This document shows positions 1 through 13,700 of a DNA stretch of 64,000 nucleotides, in pieces (positions within the stretch are counted from its first letter, which is position 1; each line of letters opens with the position of its first letter). Source of the DNA: Balanoglossus misakiensis. Its lineage: Eukaryota > Hemichordata. The stretch lies in assembly GCA_040954595.2 (NCBI GenBank), contig CM082579.2, positions 6,076,001-6,140,000 of the forward strand. The letters are read 5' to 3'. Below the pieces are notes generated by a model. That model was given only the letters and a program-made list of their open reading frames with translations, was not told where the DNA came from and made no database searches. A program made the position numbers and the translations under genes.

Positions 1-658
1 CTGGCCAATCGTGAGCTGAGCTTGCGTGCAGGAATCGTCTGATCGAGCGTCGTCAGTCGTTGGAAGGTAGTAGAGGAATCTGATTGGACGCAGCAGGATT
101 CAAGAATAATGCAACAATGAGAACTTCAGATAGAGCGAGTCTTATCAAAACCAGTATCTGTTGTCCATGTAGCTATCAACAGGTGTGCAAATATTTTTGA
201 GTTTTGCAAATTAAAGCTCTTGCTACAGAAATCAATTACTTTAAAACTGAGTCGATCACGTGGAAGCGCGAAGAAGTTTGCAGATGAGAAACTTTCGCCA
301 TGTTTTGCATTGTTAAAAAACGAATATTTCGCGCAACGGCTTTTAAAATATTTCGCTTTTTCAATTGTACATACTTAAATCATTGCATCATAATAAGTGG
401 CATAGCTCGGTGGGGCCGCCGTGTGTGGAGATAGGGGAATTTAGTCATGCAGTTTTGTTGCCGCAAACCTTTGAACGAAGCATATTCCAATTTTCAGTTA
501 TGTAACAGCCTGAGGTTTCTCCGGGTTATTGAAATATTTTTCGACCTCGCTCAGTTCACCACAGAACTTTTGGATAGGACACTGTTTTCCAACGGTAAAC
601 CAAATTCCAATGTCAAATATTTGCATTAAAATGTTTGTTTGTTGCTGATTTTTTTCAG
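1..658 (+). other. Left edge: no exon recognised; probably intron of the METTL7-type gene
   Basis: No coding segment resembling the upstream part of a METTL7 protein (SAM-binding motif, N-terminal membrane anchor) is visible here. The stretch ends in a pyrimidine-rich tract and AG at 657-658, the acceptor of the exon that follows. The rest of that gene should lie left of the window. The short ORF at 447-629 has no recognisable content. Confidence 0.5.
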
Positions 659-901
659 AACGGAAGGTTCTACTTCCTTGAACCAATCGCGGGCAAGTGT
701 GACACCTGGACCCGTACCTTCCAGAATATAGTATCTCCATGGTGGCCGAGTTTGGCAGGCGGGTGTCAGGCCAGAGATGTATGGCGCGAGGTCAACCAGG
801 GCGGATTTTACAGCGTCGAATATCACAAGTTCACAGCGCCGCTGTCGCCGCTGTACTCGTTGCTCCGACCTCATCTGGTGGGCTTTGCCGTGAAGAAGTG
901 A
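659..901 (+). CDS. METTL7: METTL7/TMT1-type thiol S-methyltransferase, C-terminal exon (partial gene)
   Basis: This is the last coding exon of a class I SAM-dependent methyltransferase of the METTL7A/METTL7B (TMT1A/TMT1B) family. In vertebrates these are ER- and lipid-droplet-associated enzymes that methylate small thiols. The exon opens at a clear acceptor (T-rich tract, then CAG ending at 658) in phase 0 and stops at TGA 899-901, giving 80 residues. It aligns by eye with the family C-terminus: N-G-R-FYFLEP corresponds to G-G-A-FYFMEH of human METTL7A. A CxTW pair follows (CDTW here), then the W-x2-L-x2-GC segment, and the conserved ending RPHLVGFAVKK (RPHIYGYAVK in human). The SAM-binding motif and membrane anchor are outside the window. 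The paralogue cannot be decided from this exon. Confidence 0.88.
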   Translation, partial: NGRFYFLEPIAGKCDTWTRTFQNIVSPWWPSLAGGCQARDVWREVNQGGFYSVEYHKFTAPLSPLYSLLRPHLVGFAVKK

Positions 902-1342
902 ATCAGTCTGACAGTCACGAGACGAGAAATCGCTGATGTCCTCGAACTTGCACTATTTATTCTCGGTCGATTCTCATTTTGTTAACTCATCAGTCATCAC
1001 TGATTATACGTTCATATTTTTGTTTGTTTGATGCAAACGCTGTACTTGCACAATTCTCGTGGTTCTTGCTCATTTTGCACCGGAGATCACAGTTACTTTC
1101 TTTATTTATGCCACAATTTAAAGTTGTTTTTTTTGTAAGTTACGGTATATTTCACTTCTATAGAGTTGTCATTTGTCAGTTGAACAGACTAATCGCCAAA
1201 TGTCAAGTTACACGTTCCTATGACAGTCGAAAGATGCTTCAAATGTAGGCCCTACGCCTTATAATTTTTCTGTAAATACGAAATTTAGTAGTCTTCAAAG
1301 ATAATTTCTGTACGTGTATAATTTGCTTTAATATCGATTAAA
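902..1342 (+). other. Probable 3' UTR of the METTL7-type gene, with an ATTAAA signal
   Basis: No gene is seen after the stop codon. An ATTAAA hexamer at 1337-1342 is the best candidate polyadenylation signal, followed by T/G-rich DNA. The 89-codon ORF inside (979-1248) has no recognisable features and is taken as chance. Confidence 0.4.
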
Positions 1343-1505
1343 ACTTCGGTTATTAAGGTACACATTGAGCGTGGTTTCATCTGTACTTACTGGTTTAACA
1401 AGCGTGCGATAATACCTACAAGGTCACTTAGACCTGATGACGTCACGACACGACCAAAAAAGTGGAATCGCCCTTCGAATTTAAAACCTCGCAATGCATG
1501 CCGGT

Positions 1506-1517
1506 ATTTTTAAATAG
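1506..1517 (+). promoter_or_regulatory. TATA-like element before the small membrane-protein ORF
   Basis: A TTTTTAAATAG stretch lies about 190 bases before the ATG at 1705. It would suit a transcript running to the AATAAA at 2583. Assigned on position only. CRE-like TGACGTCA sits just upstream, at about 1438-1445. Confidence 0.3.
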
Positions 1518-1704
1518 TAGACCTTCTGTGGGAAGAAAAGAAAAGCGACGGTGGACGGGTTTTAAGTGTGCTGCGGTTCATTGTGTGACCAGCTGGTATT
1601 AAGGAGCAGGTCATCTGAAATTCGGCACGCCATCGGAAGCAAAGTGACTTTAAGCGGGATAGGAATAATCTGATCAGCGAGGTATACGTGGCATCAAAGA
1701 GAAG

Positions 1705-1872
1705 ATGACAGCAGTTGACGCAAATTTTGGACTGATCACCTACTACGTCGGTTTGCTCGCTCTGGTCGTCGTAATCGGCTGGAAAGGCCTGATATATTTA
1801 TATCCCAACTTTACTGTAGACTTGGACAACAGGATTCCTATCAGACTCCGAGACAGGCGTAAGAAAGAATGA
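1705..1872 (+). CDS. Possible 55-residue single-pass membrane protein
   Basis: The ATG at 1705 (context gagaagATGa, purine at -3) opens a 55-codon frame ending in TGA at 1870-1872. The protein has a short polar N-terminus, then a hydrophobic segment at about residues 8-34 (FGLITYYVGLLALVVVIGW and following). The tail is strongly basic and ends RLRDRRKKE. That pattern is typical of small integral membrane proteins (SMIM-type) with a cytoplasmic positive end. A TATA-like box lies upstream and AATAAA lies at 2583-2588, so a compact transcript of about 1 kb is plausible. I do not recognise the family. No intron is needed. It could be a chance ORF, but the ordered hydrophobic-then-basic layout argues somewhat against that. 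Confidence 0.48.
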   Translation: MTAVDANFGLITYYVGLLALVVVIGWKGLIYLYPNFTVDLDNRIPIRLRDRRKKE

Positions 1873-2588
1873 TGCAACTATTCCCCGATGCACGATTCAC
1901 CTGGTTTGCTAAATTATAGGCCAATCGGATGTGGTCTGACACAGCGACACCAATATTGGCGGATGGTGACCCCGGGACGATGACCTCATATCACCTTAAA
2001 TCATGACCTTAAACTGGTCCCGTGGGCCGGGCGGTTAAGGAGAGTGTTACAGGACACTGATAACTGTGATCTGTTTATTTACACCTTCCGTTGTTTACTA
2101 GCAACCACACGAACAAACGAATGGAAGCTGTCTACGATACGAATGTTCTCTCGGTTCGAACCCCGTTAGCAATCGATTTAGTTCACAATGGCCACGCAAA
2201 CGTCATAAAAGCGATAACTTGCGACACTAATCGGCGTGACATTCCGATTAAAGTGTGATTAATGATAATAGCCACGCCGATTTAGTACTATCAGATTTTA
2301 TAATGTTATGAACCGAGTTCGGGATTTTTAACTGTTTTCAATAGGTATGCGAATGGCAACACGGCCATACAACGACCATGCAGGTAGATTATAAACCCCA
2401 AAATGTTTGATTTCTACGAAGGCCTATACTTGGCCGTGCTATATCTGATCGCCTTCGTGATCAAATGACGTGAATGACTTTATTGTATTCTGGATGGACT
2501 TTCAAGTTCTTTGCCTGTGTGGGCAAATTTGAGATATGGAGGTCATGTTTTTGGACGAAAATCACATTCTTTTAATACTTGTAATAAA
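1873..2588 (+). other. Probable 3' UTR of the small ORF, ending at AATAAA
   Basis: No coding content is visible. A canonical AATAAA is at 2583-2588 on the + strand. A tRNA-like GGTTCGAACC string near 2153 does not form a T-arm (see rejected items). Confidence 0.4.
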
Positions 2589-4515
2589 TGTCTAACGAAG
2601 TGTTGAACGATTTGAATCATGCGTAATTATATTACATGTAGGACAACAGGGGCAAAGGAATCGTGTTGGTTGTTGATGATAAAATGATATTATTTTTTAA
2701 AACAATGTGGCATTCCTTGCTGTTGTTTGTCAATGTTGTAAATAACTGTAAAAGAGATCGCCCAACGTCGTATGGTCGCCCAGCGTCACTCCTGTACACA
2801 AGAGTGACGCTAGTTTGGACTGAACCACGTTGGTGACAGGCTTAATCTAACACCATAGAAACACAAGATAACTGCATATTGGTGTCAGTCTGACCGACAG
2901 AAAATTTATTCCAATGTCAAACTCCATTTTTTTTCTCACGTCCGTCTTACACACACATTTTCTCTCAGAGTACAATACTGTATCTGCATAAAAGGCTAGC
3001 GTACCATTTTCCTCTCCTCTTTGGAAGGGAAAAAGAAATCACATCAAAGTACAAAAATTGACACGGCAAAACATTTCATATGCATCGGAAATATGATACA
3101 AGCATATTATATATTCTCAAGAAATTGATTAACTTTGAATACAAACTTACAGAAAAACTGAGCTCCTTGCAATATTTGTTCCAAAGAGACTTCCGAGTCA
3201 GGATAATTTATTCACAGACTTTGTAATTTGATAAGCGATCAAAATGTTTGATGGTGGCATTCATGGACTACTACGCCAAAGAGATGGACTTTCACACAGT
3301 GACATTAAAGACAGGTGGGTGTCGGTACAGTGTGCAATTAAAAAGTCATACATGGACCATATGACTAGATCTAAGGGTAGATGCGAGACAAGAACACGTT
3401 CCAAGCAATATGTTACTGTGATATGCAATATTATTTAAATTTTGCAGCGTGTTTTGATGTTTGTTTACAAAAAAAAGTCCCATGAAACCCCCCTCTCTTT
3501 AAACAATAGGCTCATCCAATATAATAATAAGCGCTTTCCACACATGGGCAACCCAAAGCACACACACACTAAAACAAAGCCTTTTGCATTGATTTGGGAT
3601 GGTTTTTCCTTCATACTTTTCACATAATATGGAAGTGACCTTGTATGGCGGATGTGCTTGCTTCCGGGCGAACATTTGGACATTAACTGGTTGAGAGAAT
3701 GTCACTGGTGTCGCAGAAAATGACAAAAAAAAATGGTCATGCTTTATGTAGTATTGTGTGACTCTTGCTTTCACGTAGATTGGATTTTAAAAACTCGCAA
3801 GCGCAAGGACATAATTCTGCCAGTTCTTCATCACTTTTTGAAAGCCCCAACTTTTTGTCACCCTCACTCAGGGTAGGCCACACCCATTTCAAAATGGTAC
3901 AACCTGGGTCACAATTGATACAACAAGGTTCAGTTTATTTTATTGCTAAAGTCTGTGTGCATGTAGCGAAGGCAGGCTGGCTATGAACGAAAACAGTAAA
4001 TGATCTGTAAGTAGATTTTCCTGCTTGAACAGATTCTTCCCTCCTTTATTTTTTTACAGACTGGCAGTTTGCTTCTAATAGAACATATCCACAAACATAT
4101 AAAATACCCTATTCATTAAAATAAATTCTAACATTTTATTTTCTAGCAAGAATTCAAACACAATCATTTAGATTTGATTAATTATATTTTAACACAATCT
4201 TTTTTCTTCAAATTTAATCCTAATATAACAACCATTTGAGTAAATTTCCAATCGTAATGAATTTCACAACTCAACAAAAAAAAACATGATGTATGTACAA
4301 ATCTTCTAAGTTTTTTCTCTCCAATCAATTAAACCTGGAAATCAATACAATTTCAATGGTCCTGAAACGCCGTAAATACATTCAAATGGAATGACATTAT
4401 AAAAAAAAAACAAGCAGAGACTCAGATCTGGACTTCTTCAATCCAGAATCAGCCCCAGAGAATCTTGTCGAAGAAATCCCATTTCCCGCAGGATTGCCGA
4501 TAGTTATTTACATAT
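2589..4515. other. Intergenic DNA between the small ORF and the PCM1 3' end
   Basis: AT-rich DNA with homopolymer runs. Short ORFs at 3244-3438, 3442-3627 and 3765-3986 show no domains or splice structure. Further minus-strand AATAAA hexamers (TTTATT on the + strand at 4045-4050 and 4135-4140) could serve a longer PCM1 3' UTR. Confidence 0.5.
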
Positions 4516-4521
4516 TTTATT
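4516..4521 (-). other. Candidate PCM1 polyadenylation signal (AATAAA on the minus strand)
   Basis: TTTATT on the + strand reads AATAAA on the minus strand, about 260 bases after the PCM1 stop codon. It is the nearest good hexamer. More distal copies at 4135-4140 and 4045-4050 could give a longer 3' UTR. Confidence 0.5.
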
Positions 4522-4778
4522 CAACATTGGATATGATGGCAGTGACTGTATCTTGTTGACAGCAGGTCTGAAGAGGGACACTCCAGTAGTTGTTCATTCA
4601 CTCTCAGTGTCTGCGTACAATGAAAAGAGGGAAATAAAAAAATATTAAACCTTCTATATAGAACAAATAATGTCAAAATTACATTTTTTCCATGCTGTGC
4701 TTGCCCGTTAAAAATGTTATAAACGTTGACAGCATTCCTAGGCATATAAGCTGAAAAAATAAACTCCATAAACAAGGT

Positions 4779-7700
4779 TTAATCACAGGACAGACACGCA
4801 CCATCATTGCTGACTTGATTATTCTGCGGCATGCCATCGGCCGCCCCTTCTGCAGGGCGTGGCTGACCATCGGGCGGTTTCAAACCGTCCGAATCCGCAG
4901 CCAGCTCAGATTCCCCGCCACTTTCCAGCACGTCCAACGCTGCTTGCACGGCTGTGTTGCCTGCCTGCTCTTCGGCCATCTTCTCCTGCAACTGAACCTG
5001 TGAAAGACTTGTAAGAGTGGGAGGCAGGTCATCGACCGTCACTTCGTTCTCCTCCTCCTCTTTATCCTGGGCGGCGGAGTCTCCATTGATTTGAGGCGCC
5101 TCGGCCGCCGGATCTTCGGCCGGATTCTCGCCACCTGTCTCCGCTTTCTCCGTGGAATCCTCTTCCTTCTCTTCCTCGGCTTTTTCCTTTGGTTTGACAG
5201 CTTCCTGCGCTTCCGCATTGTCCTAAGACAAAACAAATAGGTCAAGTTAGTTTTGCTATCTTCTGAAATTGATTCAGCATTTTATCCAGGATTGTATCGT
5301 ACGTCTCTGCTTTTTACTGTGTATTTCTTTTTTTTAATTCACTTATGTACAACGTAAGTAGAAATCTGGCAAATGACAGTATTTTAACATTTTCTAGTTA
5401 ACCCCATCTTAACCGGGGAATAATTAAATCATCAACAAGTTCTACTGGGAACATAACACTGGCAAAGAACAATAGATGTGGCTCTCCCTCCCTCGTAATG
5501 AAATGAATCACCATGGAGATGGAGTAGGTTGTATTAAAGACAAAGTGGGTAGTTTACATACACGTACTTCGGCATCAAATCCTTCGTTAGCTGCCGTGTC
5601 TGCCATGATTGTAGAGGTGTACTCTTGCATCTCATTGACGGTGTCCTGTTCTTCATCCTCTTCACCACTGCCAGTACTGAAGAAAAAAAAATTCAAATTT
5701 CACATTCAAGGCAATTTTACAGTCCACTTTCTGTCATGTTACTTACAAATCCCACTGTTTGAAACAAATCACGTGGCTATGATCTCTCACCTGGTATGTG
5801 GCTTCGACTCGCTGACAGAGAGCTCTATCTTCACTGTCTTAGTTGCCATATTCTCACTGTCTCTGTGGAAATTAAACATGCAAATGTAGTTTTAAATACT
5901 TGACAGTACAATATTGAGACTGACACGCTGTACAAATATGGAAATACCATGTGTGATAGAATGACATGGCTAACAGCAGTGGGTGTAGAATAATTTGATT
6001 GTTGTACTTACTCGTCTTTTTCACTGACATCAAAGTTGGCTGCCAAAGCATCATCCCGTGCCTGTGTGGAGATCACACAACAGAATTGCAGTTGTAGTCA
6101 AAACATTATAGTTCAGTCAGGCGATTTGACTGGTGACCGGCTATACTATTATCTATGTCACTGTTGTGTACTAGCTTTTTCAAGTTTCTTCACAATCACC
6201 GGACAACCAACACAAGGCAGACATTTCACTTACTTTTCCCAGTTCTTCTTCCTCGGCTGGTGTTATCGCCATGGCAGTCTCCACAGTCTGAAGTTCTTTA
6301 CTCTGATCCTCCGCCTCCTCCGCCTCACTGGAGCCAGAGTCAGAGTCCTCATCACTGCTCTCTTCATCATCACTATCATCATCAGATGAACTGTCTCCTG
6401 AAAAAAAATACACAAACAAGAAAAAATGATCACAACTTTGAATAGTAGCTAAAGAGGAACTTGAAAACAATTGGGGTAAAAACCACAGAATTACTGCTAC
6501 AGAAAGATGACAGAAGACATAAAAGTGGTTAGTTCACAAATTGACACATATCTTGACAAAGACAGTAAAAACAGTTCAATCTGCCATGGTCACTGAAGTT
6601 TACACAATGTAGGTGTCAGGAGCAAAAGGTAAGGTAAAGTATGGATGGAGTATGGACAAGAACTCTCGGAAGTTTTACCTGTGTAATCTGTGGAACTGCT
6701 CATGAAATGACCTGTTAATACATCGTTGATTATCATTAATAAATACGGTCAGGGAAATTTAAAAGTTTTTCTAATGCCAAATACCTATTCAGAAGCAAAC
6801 ACGATTAAAAGGCACTGCAAATGTTTTGTATTGCATGCTTTCTTTCTTCTCTCTCCATTTCACTCTGTTGTTTTGCAGGGTGAGCGGCTGTGGACTTTCA
6901 CAAACCCATGCTGTGCATTATGAAAATCCCAGAATCATGCAGTAAAAATGGCAGAAATTCAGTAGCCACTTTCACAGAATTACAAAATGCAACCCAAATT
7001 TCAAAAATATGACAGTTTAAATGCTCTCAAAACTTCAAGCTAAATTTTTGGCAGTCTTATTCCATGTCAAATACTTCTTAAGTTTTTCAAAACCATAAGG
7101 CAGTTTTATTCCACAAAACTGGAAAAATCAATTCCTTAACACACACACACAAAAAACAAACAGGACAAGACAACTAGACATGCCTGGTGGAGATGTCAAG
7201 GCCATTCTCAGAAGTGTAAATAAATCACCTTCACCACTCAGTGCCTGACCAGCACCCGTGTCGGTCCCAGTGGTCTCGCTGTCATCCTGTCTCTTGGACA
7301 TCACCCCAGCTCCGGTGCTGTCCAGGTCCTGCATCAGGCGAAAGAACGCCAGCTCGTTGAAGAGGATCTCGGAAATATCCACCAGTAGATCTTCTCCACA
7401 CTCCCTCATTCTTAAAATGAAAAAAGAATGGAAAAAGTTAAAGCTAGATCGTTTTGAGGGGAAAAAATTTCATTCTAGTTTTTTTTTTTTGTGATTAAAC
7501 TTTGAGTGTAATAGCTGTTGAAATAAGAGATCTCAGTACATTTTCTTGACCAGATAAGAAAACATGATCATTATCCAGAAACTCTCACAAAACACTGTTG
7601 AACGGGAAATATAAAACCAATTTTTGCAGAGAAGACAATCAGCGAAATAGCTGTCTCTCCCCCTGAACCAAGATCAGCAAACACTCACTTTCTGCCAGAA

Positions 7701-10700
7701 AATTTGGAGAGAGAGTCCTGCAGGATGGAGCCCAGCTGCTTGTTGAAGAAACGCACAAACTCCTGGCTGTCTCCCCTCTGCCTGGTCAGCGTCAGCACCA
7801 ACCTCCTGATGTAGGCCAGCAGCTGTGGTGAACACACGTCGTCCATGTGCTCTTTGAGGTACGGTATCACCTCCTGCATGATGTTCTTGATCTGTCTGTC
7901 CAGCTGACCTGTGTCTATTCTGGGGTACTGAAAACAAATCAGCAATAAACATGCGAAATTATAGTTTTCCCTGAGATTATAAAAACCCAAGTAAGCAACG
8001 TGCTTTGTCAGCAAATGTGGTGTACAGCAAATGTATCCTTCTTTGGCAGGGCTTAAAAATAACCTTCTTGTTGTGGTGCAATAACTTGATGAAACTTCAC
8101 ATTCCCATAAGAATGGTAATTCTGAGACTGGTTAAATTGGTGGTTCCCCGAAACTAAAGAAAATCCACACAGCAGTCTTTGGAGAATGTCCCCATCAATA
8201 CATGTTTTTTTCTGAATGATTTAAAGGAAGACTTACAGGGACATCAGAGATGGAACTTTCACTGCCAACATCCTGGGCAGAGCTGTTACTTGTCACATCG
8301 GATGTTTGTCTGTCTTTCTTGGCTGGAGTACTGGCCGCACTGGAGGCCCCCTTGCCTTCTGCTTCGGCCTTCATTCTCTCATACTCTCGCATCCGCTGCA
8401 CAAAACAAATCAGTTCTTGCAGTGAGTGCGTGGCTCATGTATCAAGTTTGACATTAAACAAATCTTTAAAACCCCATGCAAGGTTCCAGTATGACCATTG
8501 CATAGACGAATCCACATGACAGCAAGTTTCATCTGGATTATAATACATATACATACAATATGGTCAAGTTCTGAGCTGAATATATGTGGATGAGAAAGCG
8601 ATTGAAAGTGAGAGAGCAGGCACACAGAGAGATGGAGAGAGCAGTAGGAGGGAGGGACAGAGAGAGGTAGGAGGGAGGGAGACATGAGGGAGAGAGAGCA
8701 AAATACAGAGCGCGATGGGTAATGATGCATGACACAGGGGTACTACAAAAAATGACGACAAAACCATCCAGGTTAAAACATGTTACTTGAGAGCAACTGA
8801 GAGTAGAAACACCACTGCAGATTAAACAACCACTACAAACCACAAGACACTAAAGAGAAACAAAGTGAAACAGTGCAGAAAACATGTTGGAATGAATGAA
8901 GTGCACACCACACAATCATGCAGACCTGCAATGGCTACAGATACTTCAAGAAGTGCTAGGGCCCCGGCAGTAGTTTTCACAGACCTTCAAAAACTTAACT
9001 AGAAGACTACAAAAACAGAGACACAGACATGTACAAGTAAACGTTTTGACAGCCGCGAAACAACTTGGGAGTTACGGGCACCTGAGTGCACATACCTGCA
9101 TAGCTTTGTCAAGGTGAATGACGGTGTTTCCCAAATCATCATTAGCAAAACCGAAACTGTCTACGTGGCTGTTTGTAGGAGTGGACAGGGAACTGGCCGA
9201 GCTTACATTTTCTGCATAGTCGTACGAACTGATTGCTGGCTCAAGGTAGCCAAATAGGTTGGGGTTCTGGGCATAGAGACGAGCCTGTCGACAAACACAA
9301 GCAAAGTTAGGAAATCCCACGCGCGGATGGGGCTTCACTACGGCACCAGTTTATACCCTTGTTTAATTAACGTTGGTTAACCCCAGCGTTGCCTGAACAC
9401 GGGGGTGTTTTCCCCCCCTGCGAATTTTCACGGACTGGCTACTCTACTTAACTGCAGATGGCATGACGAAATCTTTCAGTAAAAAGACATTTTATACTTA
9501 GCTTCAAATCGTGATAAGTGTAGATAGATTTTTTGTGCAAATTAATGAAATCAATGAAAATATAGAAGCGAGTTAAGTTCGAGTGCGAAGTAGATTTTCA
9601 TATTGTGAGATAGAAATATCATGAAAAACCACCCAATGTCCTCGACTACTACCACCACCATCACCAATGAATACCCAGCACCAATGATGTGCTGTGGCTC
9701 AATTCTGACAGGTCAACCTACCCGGACTTCTTCGTCGTCTGATGTGACAATACTCTCACTTGGCGTTTGCTCTGAGTTTGTGGAGGCCTGCCAGGCTGGA
9801 CGGGGCTGTAAATATCATCAAGCAAAGCAATGCGATGAATTCACAAACACAGCAATGACTGACAAGACGGTGCGTGCATGCAAAAGCAGGGGTACGGTTA
9901 GGATGGGATAGGTGGGGGGTGCGGATGGGCATGCAGAGAGAAACAGACTCATGCAACATGTCTGGCCGGGAATGTGAGATGCTCAAAAATTACCAACCAC
10001 TCAAAAGTCCTTGTGACAACTGAGATGAAGCCAGTGGGAGAGTAGATGGATGGATGGATGGACGGTGAAAACATGGTGGAATGTTTTGATGAATGGGAAA
10101 AAAAAAGCTCCCAGTGCCTTCAAAAGATCCATCACACAAACCCCAATCGTGTGTCACGCAAAACCCATCCAGAGTAACAGGAAAGACTACTGCATTTGAA
10201 CCAGAGACAAGGGACACTTATCATTTTTTAGTTTTATTTTCCACTGCCTAAATCCCTTGAAAGAAAAACCCAACCACTCCCCCTCTCTCACACAAAGTGT
10301 CAAAAATTCACCTGTGAAAGAGACACACTATTCTATACAAGTACTTACAACATTTGGAAGTGGCTTGGACAGACTCTCCTCAGTCAGGTACCTCGACACC
10401 AAGTCTTGGATGGCATACAGCGACCGCTGTCTCAGGTAGTCAGACGTCAGCATCTGCAGTTCCCTGAACAGCTCTATAAGGTAGTGTGGTCGCGTTTCAT
10501 TCTGCGAGATCAGGGTGGCCACTTCGGAGTAGATGTTCTCTCTCAGTGCCTCAAACAAGGAGAAATCGCTCGGTGCGTCCGAGTCTCTGTGAGGGAGAGG
10601 AAAATAACTGTAAGATGTCTTGTTTGAAGTACACTTTTTATATCCTGCTAAGTGCTTTGGACTGCAATGTCTTCATACATGTACTGGAGTTTGCTCTTTG

Positions 10701-13700
10701 AATTGCAGCCTACACTCAATATTTTCTAGTGATACCACATCCGGATTTGAAACAGAAATCAACATGCAAACACAAACATCCACTGAATAGTGGAGTCTGC
10801 AACGTCATCAGCAAAGGGAAACTTACGCATCACTCATGGACTTGGCTGACCTCCCCGTTCTATTGCCCTCCTCGTTCAAACCACCGGGCACGCTGGACAT
10901 GGCACTGGACATGCTTGCAGTGTCTATGAACGCCGTGCCACTGATGCCGGCACTCAGGCCGGGCCTGTAGCCCGACAGGTAGGAAGCCTTGGGATGTTTG
11001 CTGCGGTCCTTCTTTGCCAGGCTTCTCGTGGCTTCTGTCCTGCTGGGAAACTTGGTACCAACCACATCTACCGGAGAGAGAGAGACAGAGTATTCAACCT
11101 GTGTTATGATTAGGCGACACAAAACTGGAATGTTTCGAACTGAATATCAAAATTGACATATGACATTTTTGCCTTCTAATGACTATAAAAATCTTGGGTT
11201 GTCAACACCACATTTATATTGTTGTTTCCCACTCTAAGATCTCACATGTCTTACTTTTCAAGATGAGACATCAAACTTACCTGGGTTTGGGGTTGCAGCT
11301 GACATAGTGGCTCCTTGTGACCTTGCTACACGCCTCTTCTCCCTGTAAATGCAAAGAGACAAAGAACTGTAGCCTACTTAACTGTGGATACTGGCGCCCC
11401 CCTCAGTGAGGAACACATCCTGCCCATAACCTGTGATGAAACTTCAGTTCTTCAGTTCACGAAAAGAAATTCTAATTTCATTTCGTGATGCGATTATAAA
11501 ACTTTAGGATGTGTACTCACGCTTTCTTGAGGATTTCCTCTAGGTTCAGAGGTGGTACATGTAAGCCAATCCTAGGATCCTCGTTCATTCCTTCCTCCTC
11601 TTCGTCATCCTCATCATCATCATCCTCGTCCTCATCGCCATCCTTGTCTGCTTCATGCCTCCTTGGAAATGTCTGAACAGCGTCGCCCTGCAGCCAGGGA
11701 TTCCGGTTTGCCTCTTGGAACAGTTTCGAGGCGTCGAAGCGCCCGCTGGTGTCGTAGCGTTCGTAGCGAGGGTACCCCGCAGACTCGGCCGTCCGCCGGT
11801 TGCCCGAGGCCAAGAGTCTCTCATCATACTGATTTGCATAGGTACTGGGATACGAGAACGTGGCCGGGAACTGCGGGGTCAAGCTGAACGGAGAGTTCCG
11901 CGACGCGTGGGCGCGCATGTACGGCGACGGGCCGAGGCTCGCAAACTGGGGGCGACCGCCGAACCGCGAGTCGTCCAGGTTGCGCGTCGACGGCATCCGG
12001 AGGCTGCCTCCCGTGGAATTGTTCTGGTTCTCGTTGTCCCTCGTGGAGAGCTGCTGGAAGTGCTCCTGCAAGGCACGGATCTCCAGCTGCTGGGCGTACA
12101 GCTGATTGTAGGCCTGGTTCAGGTTGAGCATCAGCTGCTGCTGCTGCAACTGCATGTTGTAGCCCTGCATGGCGTCGGGGAACGGGGACGGCGGAACTTG
12201 GAACGGGGTCGCGGGACTGGTGGGTGATATGCCGAAGGGAGTGGGAGTTCCTGCAGCAGCGAAGCCCAGGCTAGGTGTAGCTGAACAGACAGCAAAAGAG
12301 AAACAAAAATCACACATCAAGACTCATGTTACAGACATCTTCGGTACCTACATCTATTAAAATTTCTTTGGGATTTCAACCAAGTGACATTATTCAATCA
12401 AATGTATTGCCAAAATGTGTTACTCTATAAAATTTCATTTCTTTCTAAACTGTGCCACAGTAGTTAACCAAGCTTTACACTGTGTGACTGACCTGCTTGT
12501 TGGCTTTGTACAAGTGTTGTTAGTCCCTGCATATCACGTATGAGCGCGTGACACAGACTTGTACTGGTGTTCAGCTGCTGCTGCAACTGTTGACATTGCC
12601 ACAGAAGCAACTGATTCTCTGTCTCTTTTGGATCTTCCATCTTCTGGTCTTCTTGTATCAGCTCTTCGGCTGACCTCACGTTCTGCTGGGGCAGATAAAA
12701 AATATATATATCATCATGTTATAGTACACAGTCACTATTCACACTCTTAGTGTTAAGAGCTCCACGCAAAATCTTCAGGACATCTGGAGGAGATTTCTAG
12801 GAAACTCGACCGTCACATTTTTCAAGTTAAGTCTGTCCATATAATGTGTTGAAGGATCAACGATAACCATCAACCATTTGAAACAGGTATATCCTATTAT
12901 TACACCGTCTTTCCCTCACCTCTTGTTGTCTGCCTGATTGGATTGGTCCCAAAAACGGCCACCGAGAGTGGTAAACTCTGTCACCAGTACTGTACGACCT
13001 CCTGCTGGTCGGCTCATCTGTCAAGAAATTGACCATGGTACAATTAAATCCAGAGTTTGCAAATGACCTATACATACTGTTTCCAGTTTTACAACACCAA
13101 AGTTTTTGAGAGAATCACAGTGGCACAAACACACACACAAACACCTACCATCATCTGCCAGCTTCCTCTTCTTGTGTAGTGAAGACGACATCTCCTGAGG
13201 CGCTTGAGGTCTCCTCAGGCGATGACGATAGTCGGCTTCAATGGTGTACGTATCGTGATCCGACGTGTCCTCCTGCTCCTCTTCTTCCTCCACCTGGACG
13301 ATGCCGTCGCTGGGGTAACCATCGTCCACCTCCTCATCATCAATGTCACTCAGGTGCGTTGTGGAGCCACCCCAGGTTGCCTGCGTTGTCACATCGGCAC
13401 TCATTCTGCTTAGGATATACAAAAAAGATGCGTCTTTTGACTCTGTGTCTTCAATGTGGTTCTAACTTCAGGAATTGCCAGTGAGTCTGACTAATCAATG
13501 GACTTGGACCAAACCATGATATTACTTACCCATAGCCATCGTTGGTGTCACTCTGCACTGAGAATGTACCCCTGTCAGATTGGTTGTCGCCACTCTGGCC
13601 CTACAATGGAAATGAGTAAAAAAAATAATGATACCTAACCAGTGGAAATGAGCTACCATTATTTAACAGTCCTATAAAAAAACAAAGCAATGTTTATACA

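Noticed and set aside
2153-2164. GGTTCGAACC string resembling a tRNA T-arm
   Set aside because: The flanking bases do not pair as a 5-bp T-stem, and no acceptor stem or anticodon arm can be built around it.
8033-8040. GTATCCTT, resembling a U12 5' splice site (+ strand); similar ATATCCTT on the minus strand at 34692-34699
   Set aside because: The first is antisense to PCM1 and the second is in intergenic DNA. Neither has a paired branch site or exon.
11655-12227. 190-codon + strand ORF
   Set aside because: Antisense shadow of the 760-nt PCM1 exon, whose minus-strand frame matches the family and joins neighbours in phase.
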